Positions 54,701 through 64,000 of a DNA stretch of 64,000 bases are shown in pieces. Below the pieces are notes generated by a model that had not been told where the DNA came from, did not search any database, and worked only from the letters and a program-made list of their open reading frames with translations. The DNA is from Palsa-504 sp963756575 (lineage in GTDB: Bacteria; Actinomycetota; Actinomycetes; Streptosporangiales; Streptosporangiaceae), in contig CAVWOM010000008.1 in the NCBI GenBank assembly GCA_963756575.1, forward strand, positions 744,001-808,000, written 5' to 3'. Made by a program: the position numbers and the translations under genes. How positions within the stretch are numbered: position 1 is the stretch's first letter; every line of letters starts with the position of its first letter.

Positions 54701-56871
54701 TTAGCGGCGCTCGCTTGTTACTGGATTCGACAGCGCGAACGCAATGTACGCCCCCGGAATCGCCTCGGCCGACGCCGCATGTCCCGGAACGTTATGCGTG
54801 TAGGTTGTGGCCTGTGCAGAAGCGCAGAATACGATATATTCGCGGCCGTCGACCTCGTAAACCGCAGGCATTCCTTCTAACCCGGCATCTACCTGAGCCT
54901 GCCAGAGAACCTTTCCGGTTTTTGAATCCAGCGCACGCACGATTCGATCGCGCGTGCCAGCAAAAATCAACCCTCCAGCAGTGACAACCGGGCCAACTTT
55001 CGGAAAATGCGCACCGGTGTTCTTGAATCCTTTCGCAGCTAGCTCGGGCACTTCACCGAGCGGGATCTTCCATTGAATCGTGCCTGTGTTCAAGTTGTAT
55101 GCAGTCAGCGATGTCCAAGGTGGAGCAATGGCAGGAAGTCCGCTGCTGGTGAACATGAATCCGAAACCACTCTTATAGCGGCGCGCACCGATTACGGGGG
55201 CGGCCGGGACAATCGCTGGCGCACGCGCTGGATTGAATAGATAGGCAACCAGAGCATCAAGATCGCGCGCAGACAGTTTTGGGAACGCCGGCATGGATGC
55301 TCGACCGTGAACGACAATCGCGCTTATTTGTTGGCGGCTCAGATTGAGTCCTACATCCACGAGCGACGGAACGGCCGGAGGCTGTCCTTTGCGATCAGTG
55401 CCATGACAAATACGGCAATTCTGCTCAAAAACGTACTGTCCGCGTTCCTCCGGAGAACCCGTTAAAGATGCTGCGGCCGTACCCTCCGGCTCGAGCTTCA
55501 GCATGGCTGGCAGATCCTTTGAGACTACATAGAACATTCCATCAGTTGGATCAACCGCTGCCGCGCCCCAATTGGCGCCGCCATTATTGCCCGGCATCTC
55601 GACCGTGTTTCTCAAACCGGGCGGCGTAAACAGGCCCTCGTTCCGAGCGCTTAAAATCTCATCGCGGAGTCGCGCACGCTCGGCCGGGTCTTCAATGAAC
55701 GGGCTCAAATCGTTCGCGGTAAAACTCTGCCGCGCAAAGGGCGGCGGTTGCGAAGGAAAGGGTTGGGTCGGCCAAACCTGCTCCCCGGGCATATCCGTCT
55801 TCGGAACGGGTTTCTCCACGATGGGCCACAGCGGAGCACCTGTTTCGCGATTGAACACCCATAAAAAGCCTTCCTTGCTGGCCACTGCGACTGCATCAAC
55901 CGGCTTGCCATTGTGCTGAACAGTAATCAGCTTCGGAGCGCTTGTGTTGTCGTAGTCCCAAATATCGTGGTGGACCATCTGAAAATGCCAGATGCGTTTA
56001 CCAGTACGCGCGTCGAGCGCGAGGAGGCAATCGCCGAAGAGGTTTGCGCCAATGCGGTCAGCTCCATAGAAATTGTATTTAGGGCTGGCCGTCGGAACGT
56101 ACACGATACCGCGGCGCTCGTCAATCGAGAGTTCGCCCCATGCATTAGCGCCTCCAACCGTCTTCCATGCGTCTTTAGGCCACGTCTCGTAACCGAATTC
56201 TCCAGGATGCGGGATGGTGTGAAATGTCCAAACGAGGCGGCCGGTTCGAACGTTATAAGCGCGAATATCACCCGGCGCCGAATCGTATTCCTGGTTTGTT
56301 GCCGAACCAAGTATCAGCAGATCGTCAAAGATTTTGCCGGGCGTGGTGGATTGCACCAGAGCGATGGAATCAGGCTCGCGCCCCAGCCCTTCGACGCAGA
56401 TCGACGCGGCCTTCAATGCCAAACGATTGAATCGATGCCCCAGTACGCGCATCAATCGCCTGAAGGAAGTTGTTTACGGCAAAAAGAAGCCGCCGGTCGG
56501 TTCGATCCTTGCTCTCCCAATAATTGAGGCCACGGTCCGTAATGAGCGACGTATCCTTGCCGGTCGTATGAATCCACAATTGCCGGCCGGTTGCTGCATC
56601 AAGTGCTACGATCGAGTTGCCGTGCGCCAGCACGTACATGGTTCCATCTACAACGATTGGATTGAAGGCGTACTTTTTGCCGTCACCGGTCTTGTACGTC
56701 CAGGCAACACGAAGTCGCTTGACGTTCGAGCGATTGATTTGATCGAGCGAAGAGTATTGCGCCGAATCGGGAGCGCCGCCATAATCAAGCCATTTCGAAT
56801 GATCTTGAGCAGTGAGCAGACACGCACTCGATCAGAGGGAGCAACAGGGCAGCAAGATTTTTTCCAAACAT
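54701..56871 (-). CDS. PQQ-dependent dehydrogenase with embedded cytochrome c domain (frameshifted)
   Basis: About 720 residues. ATG 56871 starts directly after the stop of the upstream gene (TAGATG) and encodes a signal peptide (FGKNLAALLLPLIECVSA). Shifts near 56790 and 56395 interrupt it. Propeller blades: WLDYGGAPDSAQYSSLDQIN, VVDGTMYVLAHGNSIVALDA, ARTGKRIWHFQMVHHDIWDY, GVANAWGE-like ANAWGELS. A cytochrome c insertion (EQNCRICHGTDRKG, with an axial Met in RASMPAFP) sits before the last blades. It oxidises alcohols or sugars in the periplasm and passes electrons to its own heme. The embedded heme domain is typical of Acidobacteria. Confidence 0.87.
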
Positions 56872-58187
56872 CTAAGGTACCGTAAGCTCGTTCTTTCCAA
56901 TTCGAACGAGTGCAACTGCTGTGAGCAGAAGAATAATGGGATCGATGGGATGGCGGTAACGGGGCGACGCGAGTGTCACGTAGGCGATTAGCGGGATAAA
57001 TCAGCGGGAACGTAGAGACGGGAAAGGCGAGCGGATGGCGATGCAGTAAGCAGAATCACGACACCCGCAATTGTTCCGATCGCCGCGATGATGTTTACAA
57101 GCAGAATCAGACCGAACCAGGGCGAGGTGTTATTCACAAAATCGGTGATCGGCGTTTCCGTGCCTCCTGTCCACGTCGCTATAAACCGGCTGGCGCTAAG
57201 CGCCTAAAACTTTCTTTGGATGGCTCGAATGAAGCGCAGCGCCTCACGCTTCTTCATCCGCATGTAATCGAATTTCGCCGAGTTCTGAATACAGCTCGCG
57301 TTCCTGGGAATTCGATAAAGGATGGAGCTGGCCCGGATATCGCTGCCCCGATTGCTCGTTGTTGCCCATCCACAGTTGCAACCCCATCACGGACCGCAAG
57401 GGAATGAGCGAGTGGAATACAACATAATTTCGAATGGTCCACGGGACGCATGCGACAGCCGTTATGCTGAGGGCCAAACCCAGGCGCAACACCCGTGCTT
57501 TGACAGGCGCCTTTTCCGCGGAAAGCCATCCAGCCGATCAGAAACGGCAAAACCGAACCGAGTGTCGGATTTGTCATGAGGATCAAGCCCCAAAGCGCGC
57601 CATAAGCCGCCCATGCCGCACGCCGCGGTGATGCTTCAATCCGTATCGTTGCCCAAAGAACGATCGCCGCAAGGAGCGCAGTTAGCGATGCGTCCCAAAG
57701 ATCCCGAGTCGGAATGATGATCGCGTTAGGAAATACAGCCCACAACCAAGCAGCCAATGCTCCAATAGCCCGGCCACCGAGGCGCTCGCCAATGTTGAAA
57801 ATAGGAATGCTGGTAAGCGTTGAACAAACAATGTTGAAACCGATTGCGGCGAGGAAAGCCGCATAAGTATATGGTCCGAACAGGCGAAAGATTGCCGCCA
57901 GAAGCAATGGATATACCGGAGTCATCCAGGCCGTCGGCCCCGTATTCGAGCGGAAAGGTGAGCTAAAGCCGTGATGAGTTGCGAGCGCGTACGCAATATT
58001 CCCCGGTTCGTACAGGAAGGAAATCGCGCCAAGCGCGTGCTCCGGTTTCCCATGCTGGTAGTGCCAGGCGAAACCCACGCGCAGGATCAAGCGCGGCGAT
58101 TAAGATGCCTGGGAAGACCGGTGAGTAGAAGGCGCCATTCTTGCCTGATATATCGGGAAAGGCTCAACCGACCAGCATACTCGTCAT
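56872..58187 (-). CDS. GT39-like membrane glycosyltransferase (frameshifted)
   Basis: About 435 residues. ATG 58187 overlaps the hemD stop as ATGA and TAG 56874-56872 abuts the next ATG. Many membrane spans: WMTPVYPLLLAAIFRLFG, LTALLAAIVLWATI, WFGLILLVNIIAAIGTIAGV, ILLLTAVALVRIG. EPGNIAYALATHHGFSSPF and NAIIIPTRDLWDASLT match the ArnT/PMT-like family that moves sugars from lipid carriers. At least five frame changes (near 58155, 58095, 57480, 57255 and 57010) are needed. Target unknown. Confidence 0.72.
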
Positions 58188-59020
58188 CGAGTTGCGGTCG
58201 TTTTTGATGCAAGAACGGCGGCCGTTTCATCGGCGGCGGCTTTTACGAGCGCTCCCATTTTTGGAGACACGGGCACAATGTCGGGTGTGAGTCCGTACTC
58301 GTGTAGCGTGGCATTCATGATCGGGCCAACGGAGGCTATGGCAACGTCATCATTCAGCGCCTGCAACACCGCATCGCGGCAACCCTCTTCCTCAGCGATC
58401 TGCAATAGATGTTCGAGCTGGATGCTCGAAGTGAATAGAACGACGTCGAACTGCCCGGGCGGCAAGTTCCTTCGCTGCTTGCCTTAATAGTGTGGTGTCA
58501 GCCGGCAATTCCCAACGATAGAGGGCAAAACGTTTCGGCTTCGATACCCAAGCCGGCTAGGGCTTCGACCAGGTTCGAGTTCGGGCGTCCATACTCCTGG
58601 ATCGCGAGCCGCCGTTCGGGGCGGTTCTTCATCACATCAACAATTTCGCGCCAGGTGTTAGGCTCCGGTATCGTTATATCGGGCGAGAGTCCCAACGGTC
58701 GCAAAATCGCGGACAGGTTTTGGGCCGCGGGCGAGCAATCTGATGCTCCTTAGAGCATCATCGGCACGCGCAACTGGATAATGTGTCGCAACAACATCGC
58801 GCCAGAACGAGAGCCCGGTGCCGGTCATTAAGACGAGCATGTCGAACGTCCCTTGCTCAAGCTTGTCGAGAAGGCGAAACGCGTCACTTTGATCTTCGAG
58901 CGGCCGTTCACGAACCGAGGGCGCAACAAACGATCGGCCCCCCTGTTTGCGAATCAGGAGCTCGATCTCAGTGGCCCTGCGGCTTTCTAAGCTGAGAACT
59001 CGTAACCCGGCAAAGGGCAT
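58184..59020 (-). CDS. hemD: Uroporphyrinogen-III synthase (frameshifted)
   Basis: About 275 residues. GLRVLSLESRRATEIELLIR, LEQGTFDMLVLMTGTGLSFW, LARGPKPVRD, then after a shift near 58735 ITIPEPNTWREIVDVMKNRP, ERRLAIQEYGRPNSNLVEAL, and after one near 58490 FDVVLFTSSIQLEHLLQIAE and VAIASVGPIMNATLHEYGL. These are the blocks of HemD-type synthases. It forms uroporphyrinogen III, the precursor of the siroheme that NirB needs. ATG 59020 overlaps the transporter gene by 34 bases. Confidence 0.87.
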
Positions 59021-60341
59021 GTCTCTTCCATGTTGACAGGCTTCTCAGCGAAGAGGTGACCGTCAGCGGTTTTCGCCTCGACCCGAGCTTGTAACGCGAG
59101 CGATCGCAGCGGCAAAACAAGCGCTGAGGCAGCCGTAACAATGCCCCCAAGAATCAGCAGGCTGGTCGACCACGACAAATGTTCGCTTCGAAAGAGGAAC
59201 GCATAGCACATAGCTGCAAAGTTGCCGCCCGCGCCTACGATACCCGATACCGCTCCCAACCCTTGCTTCTTGACGAAGGGAACGATTGCATAAGTAGCGC
59301 CGTTCGACATTTTGACGAACAAACCCATCACGAGGAGCAGGCAAATCGCCGCAGGAAGAGCGGTAATGCGCGAGAAAGCCGCAAGCGCAATTCCTTCCAA
59401 AAATATTGTTCCCCCCAAAAGCCAGGTTCTACCGGAAATTCCAAATCGTGAAGCGATGCGATCGCTAGTGAAACCACCCAGCGCTCGAGCGAACAAGTTC
59501 ATCAAACCAAACGAGCCGGCCACGATACCCGCAGATTGCAAATTCAGGTGAAATGAGTCGTGAAAATATAGAGCGGCGACGTTGTCGATAGTTAGCTCAA
59601 TGCCAAAGCAGGCGCCATAAATGAGTGCGAGCGACCAGACACGAATGTCTTTAAAGGCAGCTAAAAACGCGCCGTTCACGCCGTGTGGTCCAGCGCTTAC
59701 GCGAGTTGGGCCGAAGTTACCCTCCGGCGTATCTTCTGTGAATTTGTAATACAGGATGCCAGTCGAGCACCATGGCAACGCCAACTACGGCCATGGACAA
59801 CCGCCAGCCCCAGAATTTACTCACACCGGCGCTTAGAAACATACTAAATAGCAGAGGCATCACCATTTGCGTTGCTCCGCCGCCCAGATTTCCCCAACCT
59901 GCCGTAGTAGCATTTGCGGTGCCGACGATCTCGGGTGCGAACATCACGGAGGTGTGGTATTGCGTGATGACGAACGATGCGCCAATTGCGCCAATCGCCA
60001 GCCGAAACAACAAAAACGTCTCGTAGTTATGCGCAAGACCGATCAGCATCACTGGCAAGGAACCAATGACGAGGAGACCGGTATACGCCTTTACGCGGGC
60101 CGATACGATCGCAGAGCCATCCTATGAAAATTCTGGCCACGATCGTGATAGCGACGCTCGCCATAATCGTATTTCCGATTTCGGTCTTCGTAAGATGCAG
60201 CTCGTCGCGCACCACGGCCATCAGCGGAGCTATGCCGAACCACCCAAAAAAGCAAAGAAAAAATGCGATCCAGCTCAAATGAAAGCTGCGCATGGGGATC
60301 GACTGAAAATCGAATAAACGAATATTGCGTGCCTTGTTCAT
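58987..60341 (-). CDS. narK: Nitrate/nitrite transporter, NarK family (frameshifted)
   Basis: About 450 residues, 12 spans. HLSWIAFFLCFFGWFGIAPL at the start, RIFIGWLCDRIGPRK (MFS loop), then after a shift near 60085 LAIGAIGASFVITQYHTSVM and AGWGNLGGGATQMVMPLLF, the nitrate signature of the NNP family. After a shift near 59765 come GACFGIELTIDNVAALYFHD and KKQGLGAVSGIVGAGGNFAA, the second nitrate signature. Both signature loops and their Arg/Gly residues are present. Lies 53 bases after nirD. Confidence 0.92.
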
Positions 60342-60394
60342 CCCGGCCTTTTCGACAAAAGTTGTGAATTATCTTGCGGCTGCGTGGCGCAAAT

Positions 60395-60736
60395 TTAAGC
60401 TGCTTGAGCGTTCGCTTCCGAGCGATCTAACGACAGCATTACCAAACCGTTCTCCAGCCTGACGTCGAACGTACGTATACTGATTTCCTGGTCAGCGCAC
60501 GGCTTTGTAACTGCACCCGTTTCGAGGCATATTCGCCAGTTATGCAGAGGGCAGGTTACGGTTGTGCCACCAACGATTCCGTCGGCAAGCGGGCCGCCTT
60601 TGTGGGGACAGCGGTTCTCAACGGCGACGAAGCGGTCGCCTAAATTAAAAATGGCGACAGATAGGGGGCCCAGTTCCACTGTGCGGCCCTCTTTATGAGG
60701 AATGTTTGCTGCTTCTGTGATTTGAATCCAATTCAT
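60395..60736 (-). CDS. nirD: Nitrite reductase [NAD(P)H] small subunit
   Basis: 113 residues from ATG 60736, which overlaps the nirB stop as ATGA. Rieske-type [2Fe-2S] ligands are visible in NRCPHKGGPLADG and CPLHNWRICLETG (CxH and CxxH), so it is the ligand-keeping NirD form. It partners NirB in reducing nitrite to ammonium. N-terminus WIQITEAANIPHKEGRTVEL is normal. Confidence 0.93.
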   Translation of the reverse strand: MNWIQITEAANIPHKEGRTVELGPLSVAIFNLGDRFVAVENRCPHKGGPLADGIVGGTTVTCPLHNWRICLETGAVTKPCADQEISIRTFDVRLENGLVMLSLDRSEANAQAA

Positions 60737-63144
60737 GCGAGTACGGTCTCCGTGGGTTGAATGTTTATGAATTGCGACGGCAGCGGGTTCTTTCGTTCCA
60801 GCCACGCGTCAAATGAATGTTCTTTCGATTTCCGGAGCCGGTCGAGCAACGCCCGCTTTGTTTCAGCCGGCGCGTAGACAGTCTCCTTGCGAATTTTTTC
60901 GATACCAATCCGTTCCACGAAGTCATAGGTGCGTTCAAGGTAATTAGCGTTTTCGCGGTAATACTGGAAGAAAATCATTGCCGCATCCAGCGCTTCGTCT
61001 GTAGTTTCAGTGGTGATGAGCAGGTCGGCTTTGCGAACACTCTTCCCCGCGGCGCCGCCAACAACTACTTGCCAACTGCCTTCCTGTCCGACAAGTCCGA
61101 TATCCTTTACCGTGGCTTCCGCGCAGTTCCGCGGACAACCGACGACGCCCATCTTCACCTTGTGCGGTGTGAACAGGTTCTCCAACCGGCGCTCCAACTC
61201 AATGCCGGTGCTAATAGAATTCTGCGTACCGAAGCGGCAGAAATCCGTTCCCACGCACGTTTTCACCATGCGAACGCCCTTGGCGTAAGCCTGCCCAGAG
61301 GGCATTCCCAGGTCTTCCCAAATCTTGGGCAGATCGGATTTCTTAACGCCTAGCAAGTCGAGGCGCTGGCTGCCGGTCACCTTCACCATCGGTACGTTGT
61401 ACTTGTCGGCAACATCGGCTATACGCCGCAATTCAGCGGGAGACGTTACTCCACCGCGCATGCGCGGGACAACACTGAATGTGCCGTCTTTTTGAATGTT
61501 GGCGTGCACGCGATCGTTAATGAAGCGGGCCGAGCGATCCTCTTTGTGACTTCCACATGAGGCAACGTCGACCAGCCAGCTCAGCGCTGGTTTGCAAACT
61601 TCGCAACCCTTTCCGTTGCCGTAGATATCGAGCACGTCCTGAACGGACTTAAATTTCTGGCCCTGAATAATCTCTCGGAGCTGATCTTGAGAGAAGGGAA
61701 TGCACCCGCACAAAACCTTGGGACCCTCCTCGCTGAAATCGGGACAAACCGCCTTAAGAATGCTGCTGCAGGTTCCGGTGCAGGTGCCGCAACTCGTAGA
61801 GGCGCGGGTACGCTCTTTGAGCGCTGCCATCGTCGTGATGCCGTGCGTGTGTATGGCCTCGATGATGGAGCCCTTCGTGACACCCATACACCCGCAAACG
61901 GTTTCGCCGTCGGCGATGGCAGCCACATTGACGCCCACATCTTCGGTAGAGGGCGGAAACAACAGGTGCCGGCGTTGACCGCTGAGATCTTCGCCGGTGC
62001 GCAGCCAGTTCTTATACCGCATTTCATCGGAGGTGTCTCCGACGAGAATCACACCGTACAAGCCGGTTATCTTTAATCAGCAGCTTTTTGTAGATTCCAA
62101 GCGCGGCATCTTCGTAGCGGACTACCTCAACGCCCGGCTCGCGCTCCTCGAACGCACCAGCCGAAAACACATCGACGCCCATGATTTTCAAGCGCGTGGC
62201 CAATGTTGCGCCTTCAAATGGAGACGTATCGTTTCCGGTGATATGTGCTGCCAGCACTTTCGCTTGCTCATACAATGGCGCTACCAGCCCGAACGTAACG
62301 CCGCGATGCTCCGTGCATTCACCCACGGCGAAGATACGCGGATCGGATGTTTGCAAATAGTCGTTAACGATAATCCCGTCACGAACCTCGAGACCGGAAG
62401 CCTTGAGCCAAATGCTATATTTGGCCGGATGCCCGCCGCGATCACGACCAGCTCTGCTTCGAGTTCGTTGCCATCCGCAAAGCGAACACCTTCGACGTGT
62501 CCATTGCCCAGAATTGCGCTCCGTTTGATGATGAAGCAGGACACGCAAAACCTAGCTGCTCCATCGCGCGCTGCAGAAAAAGGCCGCCTGTTGCATCAAG
62601 CTGCCGGCTCATCAGATTCCTGGAGCGATGGACCACAGTCACGTCGCAGCCGCGCACCTGGAGTCCGCGTGCGGCTTCTAACCCCAAGAGCCCGCCCCCA
62701 ATGACAACGGCCCTGAGCCCTGAAGACGCCCGTGAAATGAGGTTCCGGGTATCGTCCATGGTCCGGAAAACGTGGACGCCTTCTTTGTCCTTACCTTCGA
62801 TAGCGGGAATTGACGGATTGCTGCCCGTGGCAAGAATCATGCGGTCGTAAGGCAACGCTCGATCCGTCGTTGCCATGCACCACCCGATTAGCGCGATCTA
62901 TGTCGTGGACTCTTACTCCGAGGCGCAGTTCGATTCCGTGGCGACGGTACCAATCAATGTCGTTGAGAATGATTTCGTCGGGCTCTTTTTCGCCTGCCAG
63001 TACGGAAGATAGAAGGATCCGGTTGTAGTTAACGTGGGTCTCGTCGCCAAACACGGTGATCTCGAATTCGGGCCCGTGTTTGAGTATCTGCTCGACGCAG
63101 GCAATCCCAGCCATGCCATTGCCCACAACCACCAAGCGCTTCAT
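60733..63144 (-). CDS. nirB: Nitrite reductase [NAD(P)H] large subunit (frameshifted)
   Basis: About 800 residues. FAD/NAD domains: KRLVVVGNGMAGIACVEQIL, YNRILLSSVLAGEK, RAVVIGGGLLGLEAARGLQV. A BFD-like [2Fe-2S] domain (VCGCMGVTKGSIIEAIH, STSCGTCTGTCSSILK). Sulfite/nitrite reductase core: VKVTGSQRLDLLGVKKSDLP and the siroheme/4Fe-4S Cys in CVGTDFCRFG and GCPRNCAEATVKD. Frame changes near 62860, 62540, 62430 and 62045. ATG 63144 overlaps the nitrate reductase stop as ATGA. Uses NAD(P)H to make ammonium from nitrite. Confidence 0.92.
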
Positions 63145-64000
63145 TGTGTTGCTCCCGTGCGCTCGACGCGGACTGCGCATTGCTTATAGTTCGGTTCCCG
63201 GGAAATCGGATCGAATGCCGATTGCGTTACTTCGTTCGCGTTTGTTTCCGCGAAATGGAAAGGCATGAAGACCTGTCCGGGAGCAACGATTTCCGTCAGC
63301 CGCAGTTCCACACCTTTTACGCGGCCTCTCCGGCTAATCACATCCACGCGATCGTGCGGCTTTAGCGACAGCCGCTTGGCGTCCCGGGGATTCATTTCCA
63401 GCCAGGCACGCGGCGAAAGGTTATGCAGCACGGGAACCTCGGCGCGTCTTCGTGCGCGTGTGCCAGTGCTCGACAGTGCGACCCGTATTAAAGACGAGCG
63501 GATAGTCACTCGTCGGTTGCTCTGGGAATGGCTGCCACCCGGTACTGATGAAACGCGCGCGCCCGTCGACGGTGCGGAACACACCGTCTTCGTAGAGTCG
63601 TGAGGTTCGCCACGCGGTTGAAGAGTCTGCCGCGCCTGCCGGAAATGGCCACTGGACACTGTGGCGCTCGGCTAACAGCTCATACGAAATGCCCGAATAA
63701 TCGCACAGCCTGCCGTTTGATAAACTGCGCCATTCATTGAATGCGTCTTCCGGCCCGCTCCAACCGGGATAAATCTCGTCGCGGCAACCCAATTTCTCCG
63801 CCACATCTAGAAAGATGTTGAAGTCGGAACGCGCTTCTCCAGGCGGAACAACGGCTGCATTCACCTTGCTAACGCGGCGCTCGGAATTTGTAAAGGTGCC
63901 TTCCTTTTCTCCCCAAATCGCGGCCGGTAAAACGATGTGAGCTAATTCTGATGTCGGCGTGGGATGGAAGCCGTCCTGTACTACCAGAAGATCGAGGCGA
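63141..64000 (-). CDS. nasA: Assimilatory nitrate reductase catalytic subunit, C-terminal part (5' end outside window)
   Basis: The visible 285 or so residues are the late part of a molybdopterin oxidoreductase: LLVVQDGFHPTPTSELAHIV, LPAAIWGEKEGTFTNSERRV, FRTVDGRARFISTGWQPFPE, YPLVFNTGRTVEHWHTRTKT, and the dinucleotide-binding domain LHNLSPRAWLEMNPRDAKRL with FHFAETNANEVT and SREPNYKQCAVRVE. This is the NasA/NarB type. One shift near 63450. Reduces nitrate to nitrite, which NirBD uses. It reads from outside the window and stops at 63141. Confidence 0.9.

Noticed and set aside
1..64000. CRISPR array, insertion sequence, prophage or toxin-antitoxin module
   Set aside because: No regular repeats, transposase, integrase, phage structural motif or paired small toxin/antitoxin genes were found on either strand.

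Overview
The window looks like a chromosomal piece of an Acidobacteriota member, probably a soil Solibacteres/Bryobacterales-type heterotroph. This rests on gene content alone: an Oar-like TonB receptor with an N-terminal carboxypeptidase-regulatory-like domain, a PQQ dehydrogenase with an embedded cytochrome c segment, a very long HAMP-GAF hybrid kinase with many receivers, and a two-component-propeller kinase. No rRNA, CRISPR array, insertion sequence or phage module was seen. The assembly carries dozens of one-base frameshifts in genes that otherwise have intact motifs, including core enzymes (gnd, glpK, glpD, nirB). Most are probably sequence errors, so these genes are drawn full length and the breaks are noted.

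Layout. 0-6.3 kb: a 5'-truncated giant hybrid histidine kinase, a second REC-PAS kinase and a single-domain response regulator, joined by ATGA overlaps; the first kinase carries a tandem duplication of a three-receiver module. 6.4-7.8 kb (minus): a methyltransferase and a DUF72 protein. 7.9-13.8 kb: central carbon and glycerol genes pgi-gnd-glpK-glpD. 13.8-19.8 kb: two small proteins, an M28 peptidase and an Oar-like receptor. 20-21 kb: a DPSL (thioferritin-type) mini-ferritin overlapping a [2Fe-2S] ferredoxin. 21-25 kb (minus): lacD-MFS-pfkB-membrane protein, a tightly coupled sugar operon. 25-28 kb: a receiver pseudogene, then an ArsR operon (ArsR, two SRPBCC proteins, alpha/beta hydrolase) behind a clear promoter with a perfect inverted-repeat operator, then a DUF899 remnant.

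28.4-38.3 kb: a class C beta-lactamase-like protein, an ECF sigma factor with two coupled partners, a GC-rich alpha/beta hydrolase, an O-methyltransferase, a monooxygenase-like protein, an AraC fragment, a zinc alcohol dehydrogenase and two secreted beta-propeller enzymes. This is accessory ground with several broken genes. 39-45 kb: tRNA-Ala(CGC), dcd, a secreted PQQ-type propeller, glgX, a STAS-like protein and a small membrane protein. 45-54.7 kb: a periplasmic-propeller sensor kinase, a ROK kinase, a xylulokinase-like kinase overlapping priA, and a Tat-exported Gfo/Idh/MocA oxidoreductase.

54.7-64 kb (minus): one apparent transcription unit reading assimilatory nitrate reductase (cut by the window end) - nirB - nirD - nitrate transporter - hemD - GT39-like membrane glycosyltransferase - PQQ dehydrogenase, mostly with overlapping stops and starts. 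The first five genes fit together as nitrate uptake, two-step reduction to ammonium, and siroheme precursor supply. The last two have no obvious link to nitrogen.

There is no dramatic new defence or mobile system here. The most unusual items are the duplicated receiver triplet, the DPSL/ferredoxin pair, the ArsR operon with an exported SRPBCC protein, and the odd tail of the nitrate operon.
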